Shown: piece after piece, positions 23,538 through 34,905 of the stretch | Numbering within the stretch: the stretch's first letter is position 1 | Layout: every line of letters starts with the position of its first letter | From: Adiantum capillus-veneris | Lineage: Eukaryota; Streptophyta; Polypodiopsida; Polypodiales; Pteridaceae | Reading direction: 5' to 3' | DNA: 64,000 nt | Assembly (NCBI GenBank): GCA_014529385.2 | Contig: CM043943.1 | Span: 156,734,747-156,798,746, forward strand | Translations under genes and position numbers: made by a program | Notes under the pieces: model-generated | Databases searched by the model: none | What the model saw: only the letters and a program-made list of their open reading frames with translations | Told to the model about the DNA's origin: nothing

Positions 23538-26500
23538 GTGAAGAACCTCTTCGAGATTAGGAGGTTCGATGGTACAGGTTTTGATCTTTCGAAAAACGGG
23601 ATTCAAGGAATCCTATTTCTTAAGGATTGCAAAGGGGCACTTGAACAGGTGAAGCCACAGAATATGACGGATGAAGCATGGGTTAGCATGAACAGGAAGG
23701 CCGTTATATATATTAAAATGGCCATGATCGATGAGACCGTCATTGATGTGAAAGGTCTCACGACTGCTTTTGATGTGTAGGAGAAGTTGAAGGGAATGTA
23801 TGAAAATACGCCTGTCAACCAGGTGCACTTGATGCGAAAACTTGTTGGCATGCAACTAGATGAGTCCAAGAGCGCGGCAGAGCACTTGTCATTATTCGCA
23901 AGTACTTCGTCGCAGTCACAGGATTTTGGATTGCACACTTTCGATGATAAGCTGAAAGCTATCTTCTTGCTTACGACCTTGCCTGAGTCATGGGAAACTT
24001 TGGTGGTTTCGTTGTCCAATAACCCCAATTTGACCTTTGATGGTGTTAGGGGTTCTATCTTGAATGAAGAAATCATGAGGAAAGCAAGTGGAGAGGGAGG
24101 CAGCTCTGCCAACATGGATAGAGGCAGGACAGAAAAGAAGAATGCTTATGCACAAAGGAGTAAGAGTAAGAGTAAAGAAAGGAGAAATGCAAGCAAAGGC
24201 AAGGGTGATGTGACTTGCTATCGATCTGGCAGAAAGGTCACAAGAAACCCGATTGCAGGTACTATAAAGCTGAGTTAGAAAGGAAAAAGAATGGCGGAGA
24301 CAAAAAGAGAGAGAAGAAGGAAGTCAAGGCAGATGCACAGGATGGCTCAAAGGACAAAGAGAAGGCCAATGTGGATTCTAGTGTCGTGATTGAGGAGCTG
24401 TCAGATGTAGAGGACATCTTGTGTGCCACTTTGTCGGTTGATGATGCTTATGACTTTGATGCCTCTCTAAATGCTCATTCACAGGCCATGCAGATCACCA
24501 AGAGTGATCTTATTGATGCTTTGTTGACTGTCAATGATGCATTGTCCCAGACTTAGATTGTTGATTCTGGTGCTTCATTTCATGTGACTCCTATCAAGGA
24601 GTGTTTCTCTACTTTTGATGCGGGGAAGCGTGACCATGTATACCTTGGAAACAATCATGCACGTTCCATTGAGGGTATTGGCACTGTGCATCTCTCCATA
24701 GATGACACAAATGAGCTTGCCTTGCATGATGTTCGATAAGTGCCGAGAATCAAGAAGAGTCTGCTTTCTCTTGGTCAAATGGATATGCATGGTTACAGCA
24801 TCTTGTTTGAGAGAGGGTCATGGAAAATGAGTAAAGGCTCAAGGCTGATTGTAAAGGGCACAAACAAAGGGACACTTTACTGCATGCATGGAAAGGCCGT
24901 GTTGGGCAAGTTTATTGCATTGGCTGAAATTAACTCACATGGAGTTGTGGCACAGGAGGCTTGGCCATATGAGCCAAAAGGGCCTTTCTAAGCTTTGTAC
25001 TTTGAACAAGCTTGATGCTAAAGGCACAAAGCTTGACTTTTGTAATGAATGTCATTATGGCAAGCAAGTAAAGCGTTCTTATTACTCTGGTGTCTCTCGT
25101 AAATCTTCTGTGCTTGACCTTGTACATTCCGATGTATATACCATGCCTACTAAATCTATGGGTGGTGGATGTTATTTTCTCTCCTTTGTTGATGATCATT
25201 CTAGGAAAATTTGGGTTTATTTTCTTAAGTCTAAGGATGAAGCCTTTGCTGCGTTTAAGAGATTTCATGCATTTGTGATCACCCAAATAGGTAGAAAGCT
25301 AAAATGCTTGCGTACAGACAATGGGGGGGAGTACACAAGTGCTGAATTTAACAAGTTTTGTGAAAATTTGGGCATTAAGAGCGAGCTTACTATCCCATAC
25401 AGCCCCTCGTCTAATGGTGTGGCTGAAAGATTCAATAGGACACTTTGTGAGAGGGTGACATGCATGCTGTCTACAACTAATGTCTCTCATGGATTTTAGG
25501 GAGAAGCTTTGAAAACAGCAGTGCACATATGCAATCGATCCCCTCACATGTCTTGCAAGCTTGCTTCATATGATCACTTACGCATTTTTGGTTGCGAAGC
25601 TTTTGTGCATGTTAGACATGAGTTGAGGAGTAAACTAGATACGAAGTCCATTAAAGGCCTCTTCATGGAATATGGTGAAGAAGGCGAAATGGGATACAGC
25701 ATTTGGTTACCTCAGCTCAAAAGGATTGTACGCAGCCGGGATGTTGTTTTTAATGACGCAAGGCTGCTTCAAAACAATTGTGCCTCAAAGCATGACCATA
25801 AAAGGGTGAAATTTCAGCATGACCAACCACCTGTTAGGCCTATTTTTGACCCTCAGGATGCACCACAAATGGCTGAAAATGTAGATGATCCAGTGGTGTT
25901 TGAGCCAGATGATGTTGGACAACAAATTGAGGCTCCTGAAGGGCATTTGCAGCCAAGAAACAATGCTGAAAATGGTGCTGAAAATGATGTACAGCAGCCC
26001 ATTGTTGATGATTTTGTAGTACCACCTGATGTAAATCCAATGCCGGATAATGTGGATCATTGGGTGCTACTCGTCAAAGACGGCCTGTGAGTGGATATGA
26101 CCCCTCTTTGCATTACATTATGTTGACAGATGAGGGAGAGCCTCCTACGTATAAAGAGGCAAAGACATGTGAGCACAGCGACAAGTGGGAGCTTGCTATG
26201 CAGGAAGAGATTAAAGCTTTGCATGCTAATCATACTTGGGATTTGGTTGAATTGCCCAAAGGAAGGAAGGCTATTCCTAACAAATGGGTGTATAAAATCA
26301 AAACTGTTGATGCAAAACCCAAGTATAAGGCAAGGCTTGTGGCAAAGGGATATGTTCAAAATAAGGGCATAGACTTTCAGGAAGTGTTCTCTCCTGTTGT
26401 GAAGATGACCACTTTGCGTGTATTGTTTGCCATTGTGGCTGCTCTTGATTTGGAAATGGACCAAATGGATGTACATACCGCTTTCTTGCATGGTGATGTG

Positions 26501-27683
26501 GAAGAAGAGCTTTACATGAAGTAACCCGAGGGTTTTGTCATCCCTGGCAAGGAACATTTGGTATGTATGCTCAATAGAAGCTTGTATGGGCTGAAACAAT
26601 CATGTAGACAGTGGTACAAGAAGTTTGATCGCTTCATGCTTAAACATGGTTACAAAAGAAGCCATGCAGAACATTGTTTGTATACCAAACGTGATGAGGA
26701 TGGCAGCCCGATCATTCTTGTGCTCTATGTAGACGATATATTGATAGCTGCAAAGAAAAGAAGCACTGTAGATGCTCTTAAAGGGCAGCTGAAATCTGCG
26801 TTTTCAATGAAAGACCTTGGGGCAGCTGAACATATACTTGGAGTGCGTGTTACACGGCAAAGAGACAAGCGCCTATTGTATTTGTCGCAAGAAAAGTACA
26901 TTGAAAAGGTGCTGGACAGATTTAACATGGCTGAAGCAAAGCCTCTTGGTGTGCCATTAGAGCCATATGTTAAAATCTCCAAGGATGATTGTCGCAAGTC
27001 AAAGGAAGAAGCAATGACATGCAAAGTGTGCCTTATGCTTCAACTTGTGGTTCACTTATGTATGCTATGGTTGCTACTAGGCCTGACATAGCCCATGCAG
27101 TGGGACTTGTGAGCCGGTTATGGCTAATCCAGGCAAGTTGCATTGGGATGCAATGAAGTCCATTATGAGGTACTTGAAAAGGACTAAAAACAAATGCCTC
27201 TACTATGGTAAAGGACCAATGGAGTTGAAGGGATTTTGTGACTCTGACATGGCTCGTGATGTGGATACACGGAAATCCACAAGTGGCTATGTATTTACTC
27301 TTGCGGGAGGTGTTGTTTCATGGTGTTCTAGATTGCAAAAGATTGTTGCATTGTCTACTACAGAGCCTGAATATATTTCAGCCACTAAGGCTTCCGAAGA
27401 AGCTATTTGGTTAGCACGACTATGCAGTGAGTTTGGTTTGCCTTCCAAGGCACCTATGCTTGGTTGTGATAGCCAGAGTGCTATATGTCTGGAAAAGAAT
27501 GCCATGTTTCATGCACGCACAAAGCATATTGATGTGCGATATCACTTCATACGAGAAGTGCTTGAGGATAACCTTATTACATTGGTTAAGGTCCATACAT
27601 CACAAAATCCAGCCAATGCTCTCACTAAGTGCTTACCCAAAGCACAACATCATCTATACATAGAGATGGTGGGAGTCACGTAG
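23538..27683 (+). pseudogene. Element C gag-pol, broken
   Basis: Gag starts at 23538 (NLFEIRRFDGTGF) with an in-frame TAG at 23778. The zinc knuckle near 24210-24260 is split by a frameshift (QKGHKKPDC remains). Protease has the motif VDSGASFHVTP (24560), preceded by a TAG. The GAG-pre-integrase HRRLGHMS lies near 24950. Integrase runs from about 25120, with DDHSRKIWVYF, TDNGGEY and PYSPSSNGVAERFNR. RT spans 26130-27020, with KARLVAKGYVQNKGIDF and LYVDDILIA. RNase H spans 27120-27683, with KSTSGYVFTLAGG and ADNALTK-like wording (ANALTKCLP). Further stops fall near 24739, 25497 and 26522. The order is standard Ty1/copia and the domains are complete, but at least six lesions silence it. Confidence 0.92.
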
Positions 27684-27718
27684 CTTAAAGGCGCCATTTA
27701 TGCCTTTAAGTGGGAGGT

Positions 27719-27978
27719 TGTTGGGTTAAAGGCTTAAATAACCCCTTTTTGTACATTTTTATACTTTGTCCAGGTTCAACCTGGACACATTTTTTAACGG
27801 TCACTTATAATAAAAGTGGGAAAACCCAAAACTCACTTATTGAGTTTTCCCAAAAAACGTGAGCCCTCTCTCTTTTGCTAGCGCTTCCTCTCCTGCTGGC
27901 CTTCGCCTCCCCTCTCTGCACACACACTGCACTTCCTCGCGTGCTCTTTCACTTGCACACATCGCCGCGCGCTCATCA
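27719..27978 (+). mobile_element. Element C 3' LTR
   Basis: Preceded by the purine-rich AAGTGGGAGG. Lacks a 6-bp piece present in the 5' copy near 22550. Confidence 0.93.
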
Positions 27979-28757
27979 CTCGAGCAACTTCTCAAGCAAG
28001 AACCACCCCCTCAAGCCTGGCGTTTTCAGCTCTAGACCATCAGCGTTTTCAGCTTTAAGCCTCAGCACGCCAGCGTTTTTAAGGACTGCACATCAGCGTT
28101 TTAGGGACAACAATTCAGCAGTACGAGGACCAGCAAATCTGTGTTTTCAAGACCAGCAAATCTGCATTTTCCTATGCAGCAAAGCAGCATTTCCTACAAC
28201 AGTAAGTCAGCGTTTTACAACCAGCCAAGAGCGTTTTTGGACAGTATTAGACTAGCGTTTTTCCAGTCAGATTTGCAGCAAATTCAGCAACCTACATCAA
28301 CGATTTTCTCAGCCCTAAAGTAGCGTTTTCAGCAAGGCACTAAGCACACAGATCAGCCCCAACTTGGTGCGACAAGAACCAACTCACGGCATTCAGTTTT
28401 CAGCCTTAGCTTCGTCATTGTCGTTGGCACCGTCGACTTCGGCATAGCAGCACTTAGACTCATTGCATCAACCCCTTGTATCAGAATTGTGCAATTAATA
28501 GCATAGACCGCTCTCGCCATCGAGAGTGGGACCCTTGGAAGAGGGTTTGACAACTTTCTGGTGTCGTATTCTTCTCTCTCTATCTCTCAATCTCATGTAC
28601 CTTCATTCACAGTGTTCCTCCACTCTATTTGTGTACATTGCACTCTCTCACTAAAGGAACGAAAGGCTCTCCCTTCAGTAAGTAAAAGGCACCTTGAGCA
28701 CAGTTCGAAGCACTCGTCTTGAGCGAAGTTCAACATTCACTTCCGCTGCACCTTACA
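27979..28757 (+). mobile_element. Family D 3' LTR (D2), second part
   Basis: Resumes after the CTCGA duplication: many CAGCGTTTT motifs, then a stretch ending CTTCCGCTGCACCTTACA, which matches the other D LTR ends at 34785 and 39151. Total D2 LTR length without element C is about 1.19 kb. Confidence 0.85.
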
Positions 28758-29206
28758 ATCAGTCTCCTTTGTGCACAACCTATGGGATACTACTAGAGAT
28801 AGATATGCCAGGTTGGCCCTAGAGTCCTCCAGACAGCTAGCTCTACAGGGGGATACATCATGCTGGTATGCACAGCTGACATCATGGTTTCAAACACATG
28901 GCTTCACCATGGACAGGCTGCCTCCTTTTCAGTACTCTCTACAAGCACCCTTGATGTCTCTGACGTGGGTGGAGATTAGTAGACTCATTCGTCAGGATCT
29001 GATCCAGCTGGACACGAGGAGGACATGGATAGAGCTGATATAGGAGTTGGGCACGAAGATGGCTTTCTATGGAGAGCATCTTCTTCACCTCACAGGGGAT
29101 GGGTTTGTGATTCGACCTAGCTACATCTTTCTCATGGTTTGCGTTGTGCCATTGGCCAGATACGCACATCCTCACATCAGCTCGAGAATGAGACTAGCCA
29201 TAGTTA
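28758..29206 (+). pseudogene. LINE 3' fragment (post-RT and zinc-finger region)
   Basis: Translation across two frames gives LWDTTRDRYARLALES, DRLPPFQYSLQAPLMSLTWV, RQDLIQLDTRRTWIEL, ELGTKMAFYGEHLL and RCAIGQIRTSSHQLENETS. I read this as the segment between RT and the C-terminal zf-RVT-like zinc cluster of plant LINEs. It starts exactly at the D LTR end and stops at the hAT end, so it is an older LINE piece cut by two insertions. Confidence 0.65.
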
Positions 29207-29441
29207 CAGGGGATGGGGGGGACGGGCCCTAGGGCCGGGGACAGAAGGGGACGCCTTGGGACGGCCGGATCTCTGGCCTGACGGGCGGGTCGCAGGGGGA
29301 CGGACGGGGACAGCCGGATCGGATGGGGTCGTCCGGGAACAGTAGCAGTCAGGCAGGCTAAAAGTAGTCGTTTATGACCGTTTTAAACGGTTCTTTGCAG
29401 CCCAAATGCCACATTTTGCGGGGCCTTGGCCCTTGGGAGGC

Positions 29442-29448
29442 TATAAAA
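29442..29448 (+). promoter_or_regulatory. TATA box of hAT transposase
   Basis: TATAAAA within GGCTATAAAAGGCTC, about 340 bp before the first ATG. Between them lies a pyrimidine-rich leader with a duplicated TCCCTCTTCTACCCACTTTG (29641 and 29680). Confidence 0.6.
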
Positions 29449-29784
29449 GGCTCCCTTGGGCCTCTTAATACTTATAGTCTCATTCCAATTGGCAATTTCC
29501 CTCAAGCTCAAGCTTTCCTCTCTACTCAATGCTCATTGCTCAAGCCTCATTGAGTCATTGCTCAAGGCTCAAGCATGACCATTGACTACTCTACACTCTA
29601 GTATCTACCCTTGAAAGTTGAGTCTCCACTCTCAAGTCTCTCCCTCTTCTACCCACTTTGAAGTTTGAAGCTCTCCTCTCCCTCTTCTACCCACTTTGAA
29701 GCTCTCCTCTACTCTCTCTCCACACAAGCTCTCCTCTAACTCCTCTAACTTCTAAGCTCTACTCTCTCGAGTCTCTCCACCATC

Positions 29785-31933
29785 ATGTCATCTCAAGCCA
29801 ACTCCGCTTCTCAAGCCGGTTCTTCTCGAAGGAGGCCCGCCGTGCAAACGTGGTCGTGGTGGGATGAAGTCGACTTTAGCACGCGTGGCAAAGGTGGCAG
29901 TGCAAGACCATGGACATGCAAGCTATGCCCATACAAGAGAACGGGTGGTTCAAACAAAGTGCGAACCCATCTTCTTCATGAACCCGGTCACGAGGTGAAG
30001 ATTTGCCCTCATGTAGCTCCCGAGAAGAGGTTGGATCTTCTTGAGAAGCTCACGGTGTATGAGGTTGTGGAAGCGGCCAAGAGAGGCCGTTTTGTTGCCG
30101 TTGATCCCTCCGCCACGGCGACACCGCGAGAGCAAAGGGAAGCCAACCTTGACGACATCTCTCGAAGCTTCAAGAGCCATGCATCTACACCGTCCTCTTC
30201 CGTTCCGCATCGCCAAAGCACTCTCAACGAAAATTGGAATCCTACATTGAAGGAAGAGGTGGATAGGTCAGTTGCCCGATTCTTCTTCCACAACCACCTT
30301 GCCTTCCATGCTTCACGGTGAGTTTCCCTTGGCATATGCATATTGCAATCTTCCATTTTGTATTCATAATGGGTTATAACTTCTCTACTCTCGACTCTCC
30401 ATACAAACACAACATGCTCTATTTTGTGCGGATAGGTCTCCATACTTTCGAACCATGGTTACGAAAATAGGGGAATATGGCTCCTCTTATGTGCCACCTT
30501 CATCGGAGAGGCTTCGCACCACCCTCCTTGACAAAGAGAAGCTTGCCGTGGAGCAAGCGGCCCAAGCAACAAAGGATTTGTGGGAGACCAATGGCGTCTC
30601 TCTCCTTGTAGATGGATGGAGCGACACCCGCAAGCGGTCCATCCACGGGGTGGTGGTCTACTCTAGTGGAGAGATGTACTTTGTGGAGTCACATGATGCA
30701 TCCGATAGTGGCAAGGCCGCCGAGATGCTTGCTGCGGAGTGGACAAGCATCATTGAGGGCATGTATCCCAGCATCCATGTCAAATTTTGCATGGCGCATT
30801 GCCTCAATAACCTCCTCAAAGACATAGGAAACTTGTCATGGATTTCACCCACCATTGGTGACGCCTCTCGAATTGTCTCCTTTGTGCTCAACCATCAAAA
30901 AGTGCGCCATGAATTCTCAAAGAGGAGCCACTTGTCCTTGCTCAAAAATTCAGAGACAAGATTTGCATTCAATTGGCTTATGCTAGGCCGCTTGTCTACA
31001 TGTGGCGGAGCCTTAAGGGGCCTCTTTCTCAGTGATGAGTTCCAGGCCATGCCGGAGTCTACATCAGCAGTAGGATTGAAATGCCAAGAATGGGCCGACG
31101 ACGCCGCTTGGTGGGAGGAGGTGAAGACTCTTGACGCCATGGTCAAGCCTATTCTACACCTACTTCGAGTGGTGGATGGCTTGCAGCCATGCATTGGCAA
31201 AGTCTACGAAGCCATGGATCGGATGATAGAGGCACTTGAGAAGCTTGTGCTTGACCCTGTTCAGTATGCGGAGATTCATGGCTTGTGTGAGTCGAGGTGG
31301 AATGGATACTACTCTCCACTTCATGCGGCAGCTTATGTGCTTGACCCTGAGTTTCAGGGGAGGCGTCAAGAGACCGACAAGGAGGTGAGCAAAGGATGGC
31401 GGATTGCATTGGAGCGCCTTGAGCCTAGCAGTGACATTAGGCGCAAGATTAGAGACGAGCTACTCAACTACAAGCAATAGAAGGGCTCCTATGGATGTGT
31501 AGATGCACAGCTTTATCGCAACAAGATTGGCTCGGTTTTGTGATGGGAGGACTATGGAGGAGATGGCCCACATTTGCAGCGCTTGGCTGTTCGTGTCCTT
31601 AGCCAAGCATGTACCACTAGTTGCTTGGAGCAACTATGGAGTGTGTACAACCACATTGCCTCTAAGAAGAGGAATCGCCTTGGGGTTCAGAGGGCCAATG
31701 ATTTGGTGTTTGTGAGCCCTAACTTGCGCATGCTTGCCAAGAGCGTCACACACAAGGCAGATCCTTTCACTGAGTGGGAGATGGCACAAGAGAATCCATC
31801 TATGGCCGATACTCTTTTGGAGGAGCTAGAGGAGGACTTCGAGCCTCAATGCGAGCCTCCCGAGCCCTCATACGTCGCTGACGACCTCGACTACAACGAC
31901 GATATGGAGATTCAACAGGCGAGCACTTCTTGA
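29785..31933 (+). pseudogene. hAT transposase, two exons, two in-frame stops
   Basis: Exon 1 (29785-30317) starts at ATG in the context CATCATGTC. It encodes a BED-type zinc finger at residues 38-75 (CKLCPYKRTGGSNK, then RTHLLHEPGH and a C), ending FFFHNHLAFHAS. The intron 30318-30435 has a GTGAGT donor and GATAG acceptor; splicing creates FHASRSPYFRTMV, the expected hAT wording. Exon 2 reads the DUF659-like and RNase-H-like core, with LLVDGWSDTRKRS (catalytic D region) and KFCMAHCLNNLLKDI. TAG at 31478-31480 and TGA at 31541-31543 interrupt the same frame, after which it continues with CLEQLWSVYNHIASKK, the C-terminal dimerisation region. Both stops are single-base changes, so it is a recent loss or a suppressed gene. 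Either stop would remove the dimerisation domain. Confidence 0.88.
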
Positions 31934-32115
31934 GTTTGATGATCATTGATCACTCGACTCTCGAGTCTAGACTCTTGAGTCTACGACTCTACCTACTATA
32001 TAGCCCTTTGTACTTTTTGTTATCCTTGAGGCCTCAAGCTTGTCCTAAGTCCTTTAGGCTTTTTGACTCTTGAGCCCTTGTGGCATGCACTTCTCATTTT
32101 GTATCCATCGATTAT

Positions 32116-32700
32116 CGACGAGCGCAAGGCCGCCAAGGGGTGCGTCCGCGGAAAAGAGCAGAACTCGAGTGAAGAGAAGATCCTTCTCGAACACAGATTG
32201 CAAGCGAAAGAAGAACCTCAAGAACCTCAAGACCTCAAGAACCCAAGAACCCTAGACCCGCAAGAACCCAAGTTCCTCGTGAACTTAAGAACCCAAGACC
32301 ACAAGAACCCACGACTTCAGAATGGTCATCAATCGAAGCGGAATGGATACTTCGCTTGGAGGTGATGAGCATGAGAGAGGCGAAGAAGAATTTTCCCCAC
32401 CAGGAGGTTTTTCCGACCCTCCCCCTTCCCCATCTACGTCAAGGATTGCACTAACTCCTATGGAGGAGTTTGACCAGTTGTTTCTAGAAAGAAAGTTAGA
32501 ACGCGAAGACAGAGAAGCAGAAAGAAAGGCCTATGAAGAAGAAATGGAAGCCATAGATCGTGACTACGAAGAAGAAATGGCAGCTATAGAGCGTTAGTAC
32601 GACTTTGGAAAAAAAGAAAGTCAAGCAAGATTTGATCGCGAGAACAAAGCAAGAATGCAAGAGATGTTGCGACTCTTTTCTCAAGTGCAGGCACAGATGC
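32116..32700 (+). pseudogene. Family D leader and gag N-terminus (copy D3)
   Basis: From GAGCGCAAGGCCGCCAAGGG it matches the minus-strand leader of copy D4 (38868-38890). Gag starts at about 32322, with DEHERGEEEFSPPGGFSDPP and then a charged, Glu/Arg-rich helix. An in-frame TAG lies at 32595-32597. The capsid, zinc knuckle and protease found in copy D4 are missing: at about 32700 the sequence jumps to the post-protease linker (KKETLNLF / RRLSISSSP). Confidence 0.75.
32205..32320 (+). repeat. AAGAACC(CT)C minisatellite in family D leader
   Basis: Units of 9-12 bp such as AAGAACCTC and AAGAACCCA repeat about ten times. Copy D4 has the same array inverted at 38720-38805, so it is a family trait. 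Confidence 0.85.
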
Positions 32701-33867
32701 AAGAGATTCGGAAAAAGGAGACTCTCAATCTCTTCTTCTCCACAGCATGATACACAATATTTGCATGATTGTGAAAAGCATGATGAATTGAATGATAATG
32801 ATGAGCATGATGTTTTAAATGACAATGATTTGCATGATGATTTGAATGATAATGATGAGCATGATGATTTGGTTGACAATGACAAGCATGATGATTTGCA
32901 TGATCAAGATCTGATTTCTCACAAGCATGATGAGTTGCATGACGATGATGTGATTGTTCACAAGGATAATGTGTTAGTGGATTCTTTTTTTAGTGAAGCT
33001 AACCTCGTTGTAGATTCGATCAATCACGAAGAACCGATCTTGGCTTTCGAGCCGAGGTCCAAAGAACCCCTTCAGGAAGAACCGATCTTGGCTCTCGAGC
33101 CTAGGTCCAAAGAACCCTTAGAGGAAGTATTATGTGTTCGCATGATTGATACGCACCCATTGTTCGAGTGTTTCATTCGTGATCGTTTCCTGTATTTTAG
33201 CCAGCGTCTTTATGTGATCCCTTTCCCTAGGCATGACATATTGTACGTTGAGCACGTTTCACTCATGAATGAGTACGGATGTATGCGGATTATTCATGAA
33301 AAGCTGAAAAGTATGCATTCAAGGAAGTCACATTCCATGTCTCTTCCTTGGCACGACACAGTCGTAGAAAGAGCACAAGAAGGACTGAGCATCAAGCATA
33401 GGCATTTCCATTGTGTTGGCCCACAGTTGATTGATTTAGATCAGAAAGAAAAGATTCGATCATTTTGTTTGCATGTGTTTGATGAACGGTTTGGCACTCC
33501 GTCTCTATGTTCATCTGCATTGCATGCACAGTTTTTTCAAAGGAATAGATTTTTTCCCGTCACTTTACATGGAATGGGTATGTTCATGTTTTTGTGTTGG
33601 AAGTGGTTTCAGGAATTTTCAGCCTCGGAGATTCTTGAAGGTGGACATACGTCCATAGACGAAGTTGAAGCAAGGAAGGAGACTCAGAAGACTTTGTGTC
33701 GCTTTCGGCGCGGCCCAAAGAAGCAAGCGTTGCAGACCTTTATGAAGTTCAAGTACCGCACGACCCACACATCAGAGTGGGCCGGCGAAGAGTCCCTTCC
33801 AGGATTGCGGATGCTATTGGCGATCTCCCTCGACGCCATACAGTTTGGTACCAGTACCTCACTTTGA
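32605..33867 (+). CDS. Family D His/Asp-rich linker and accessory ORF (copy D3)
   Basis: Open for 420 codons, although the first roughly 35 are probably a shifted gag frame. From about 32715 it reads SISSSPQHDTQYLHD, then about 70 residues of HDD/NDND/KHDD repeats, a Glu/Pro linker with a duplicated EEPILAxEPRSKEPL unit, and a 230-residue globular-looking region. That region begins HPLFECFIRDRFLYFSQRLY and includes SHSMSLPWHDTVVERAQEGL, PVTLHGMGMFMFLCWKWFQ and RFRRGPKKQALQTFMKFKYR. It matches no RT, integrase, RNase H or chromodomain that I can see. Copy D2 (21163-22069) has the same ORF in the same place, directly before the polypurine tract (33866-33878). Role unknown; a packaging, targeting or envelope-like role would be guesswork, and no membrane span is evident. 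Confidence 0.65.
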   Translation: MEKKKVKQDLIARTKQECKRCCDSFLKCRHRCKRFGKRRLSISSSPQHDTQYLHDCEKHDELNDNDEHDVLNDNDLHDDLNDNDEHDDLVDNDKHDDLHDQDLISHKHDELHDDDVIVHKDNVLVDSFFSEANLVVDSINHEEPILAFEPRSKEPLQEEPILALEPRSKEPLEEVLCVRMIDTHPLFECFIRDRFLYFSQRLYVIPFPRHDILYVEHVSLMNEYGCMRIIHEKLKSMHSRKSHSMSLPWHDTVVERAQEGLSIKHRHFHCVGPQLIDLDQKEKIRSFCLHVFDERFGTPSLCSSALHAQFFQRNRFFPVTLHGMGMFMFLCWKWFQEFSASEILEGGHTSIDEVEARKETQKTLCRFRRGPKKQALQTFMKFKYRTTHTSEWAGEESLPGLRMLLAISLDAIQFGTSTSL

Positions 33868-33878
33868 AAAGGAGGGGA

Positions 33879-34785
33879 TCTCACGTGACACATCCAACCC
33901 TATGTATCCGTGGACAAGCTAGAGCATAATCAGGGTTCAGTCAGTCCAGTCAGTCTAGATTTAGAAGTGATCTGGCACTTTTGTGAGTCTATTCGTAGAC
34001 CGTGCATGCCCAGTCACTTAGTGTAGATGCATATCCTCTGGTTGCATACAGCATAATCATAAGCATTCCCATCAGAATCCTTCAAGGGAATTTTCCAGTG
34101 CATTTAGCCTATTTTCCCTATTTTTGACATTTTTCACTTATTATTTTTAATTGACTTTTGTTGGAAAGTAGGTAGGGAAAATTGAGTAAGTTTGTATATA
34201 AGCAAACCTATACTAGCACTAAATGGCAGAAGAGGCAACAGGAGCCAAGCTCAACAGGCAGCTTCTCAACAAGATCCCTTGGCGGTATCCCCCACCAAGC
34301 AAGAAGAATCAGCCCTAGCGTTTTCTCATCAACAGATCACCGCGACGGAAGACCCCATTGCATAGCGTTCTTGCATCAGCATCATTGCCAGTAGCACCCC
34401 CATCAGATAGCGTTTTTGCAAAACCTCAGCCTAGCGATTTTTAAGACCTCAGTCTTTGCAGATTTCAAACATCGCCATTTTCAGGAGTGAAGTACCGTCA
34501 AGATCAGCCCCTAAAGAGTAGCAGATTCAGCCCGATAAGAACCTCAGTTTTCAGCCCTTAAGAACCTCAATTTTTCAGCCCTAAACCTGCAGATTTTCAG
34601 CGTCAAAGACCCACAGAAACAGCCCCCAAAATCAGCGTTTTTGGACTAGTCGCAGATTTCAGCCCATAGCGTTTTTGGACAGCAGATACTCACTTGCAGA
34701 TTTCAGCCCTTAGACTAGTGTCGTCATCGCCGACATAGTCTACACTTGCATCAGTCTTATGCATACCATTCCGTTGCACCTTACA
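33879..34785 (+). mobile_element. Family D LTR, copy D3 (3' LTR)
   Basis: Starts TCTCACGTGACACATCCAAC just after the polypurine tract GAAAAGGAGGGGA and ends CCGTTGCACCTTACA. The body matches D2 and, inverted, D4. It contains the TTGTATATAAGCAAACC block (possible TATA at about 34195). Confidence 0.85.
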
Positions 34786-34905
34786 CTCTCAATGCCTTGG
34801 CACGACAAGAACAATGTGACCATCTAGATTCGGAACCGTACCATCACTTTGCAGCAAACCGACAAGCCAGTCTTCCTTAAAGTTCGACTGACAAAAACCA
34901 ACCCC
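34786..34905 (+). pseudogene. Family H protease tail fragment
   Basis: Reads MPWHDKNNVTI, then IRNRTITLQQTDKPVFLK and VRLTKTNPK. It aligns with the minus-strand protease tail at 10590-10460 (VPWHGKNDTTIQIWN). It begins exactly where the D3 LTR ends, so D3 apparently landed inside an H-family protease. Confidence 0.7.

Larger units (their letters stand above)
22495..27978 (+). mobile_element. Ty1/copia element C, full length
   Basis: 5.48-kb element with direct LTRs (266 and 260 bp; about a dozen differences by eye), TG...CA ends and a perfect 5-bp target duplication CTCGA (22490-22494 and 27979-27983). Primer-binding site, gag, protease, integrase, RT and RNase H lie in the order of Ty1/copia (integrase before RT). 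It is inserted in the family D LTR. Stops and frameshifts make it inactive on its own. Confidence 0.93.
29207..32115 (+). mobile_element. hAT DNA transposon, right end lost
   Basis: Begins with CAGGGGATGG, typical of hAT terminal inverted repeats, followed by a GC-rich subterminal region (29215-29340) with repeated GGACGG/GGACAG. It carries a spliced transposase. No matching inverted terminus is seen before about 32116, where family D interior begins, so the right end appears to be deleted or replaced. Confidence 0.75.

Noticed and set aside
33700-33860. Chromodomain at the end of the family D ORF
   Set aside because: KFKYRTTHTSEW has a faint resemblance, but the aromatic cage residues and spacing cannot be matched by eye.
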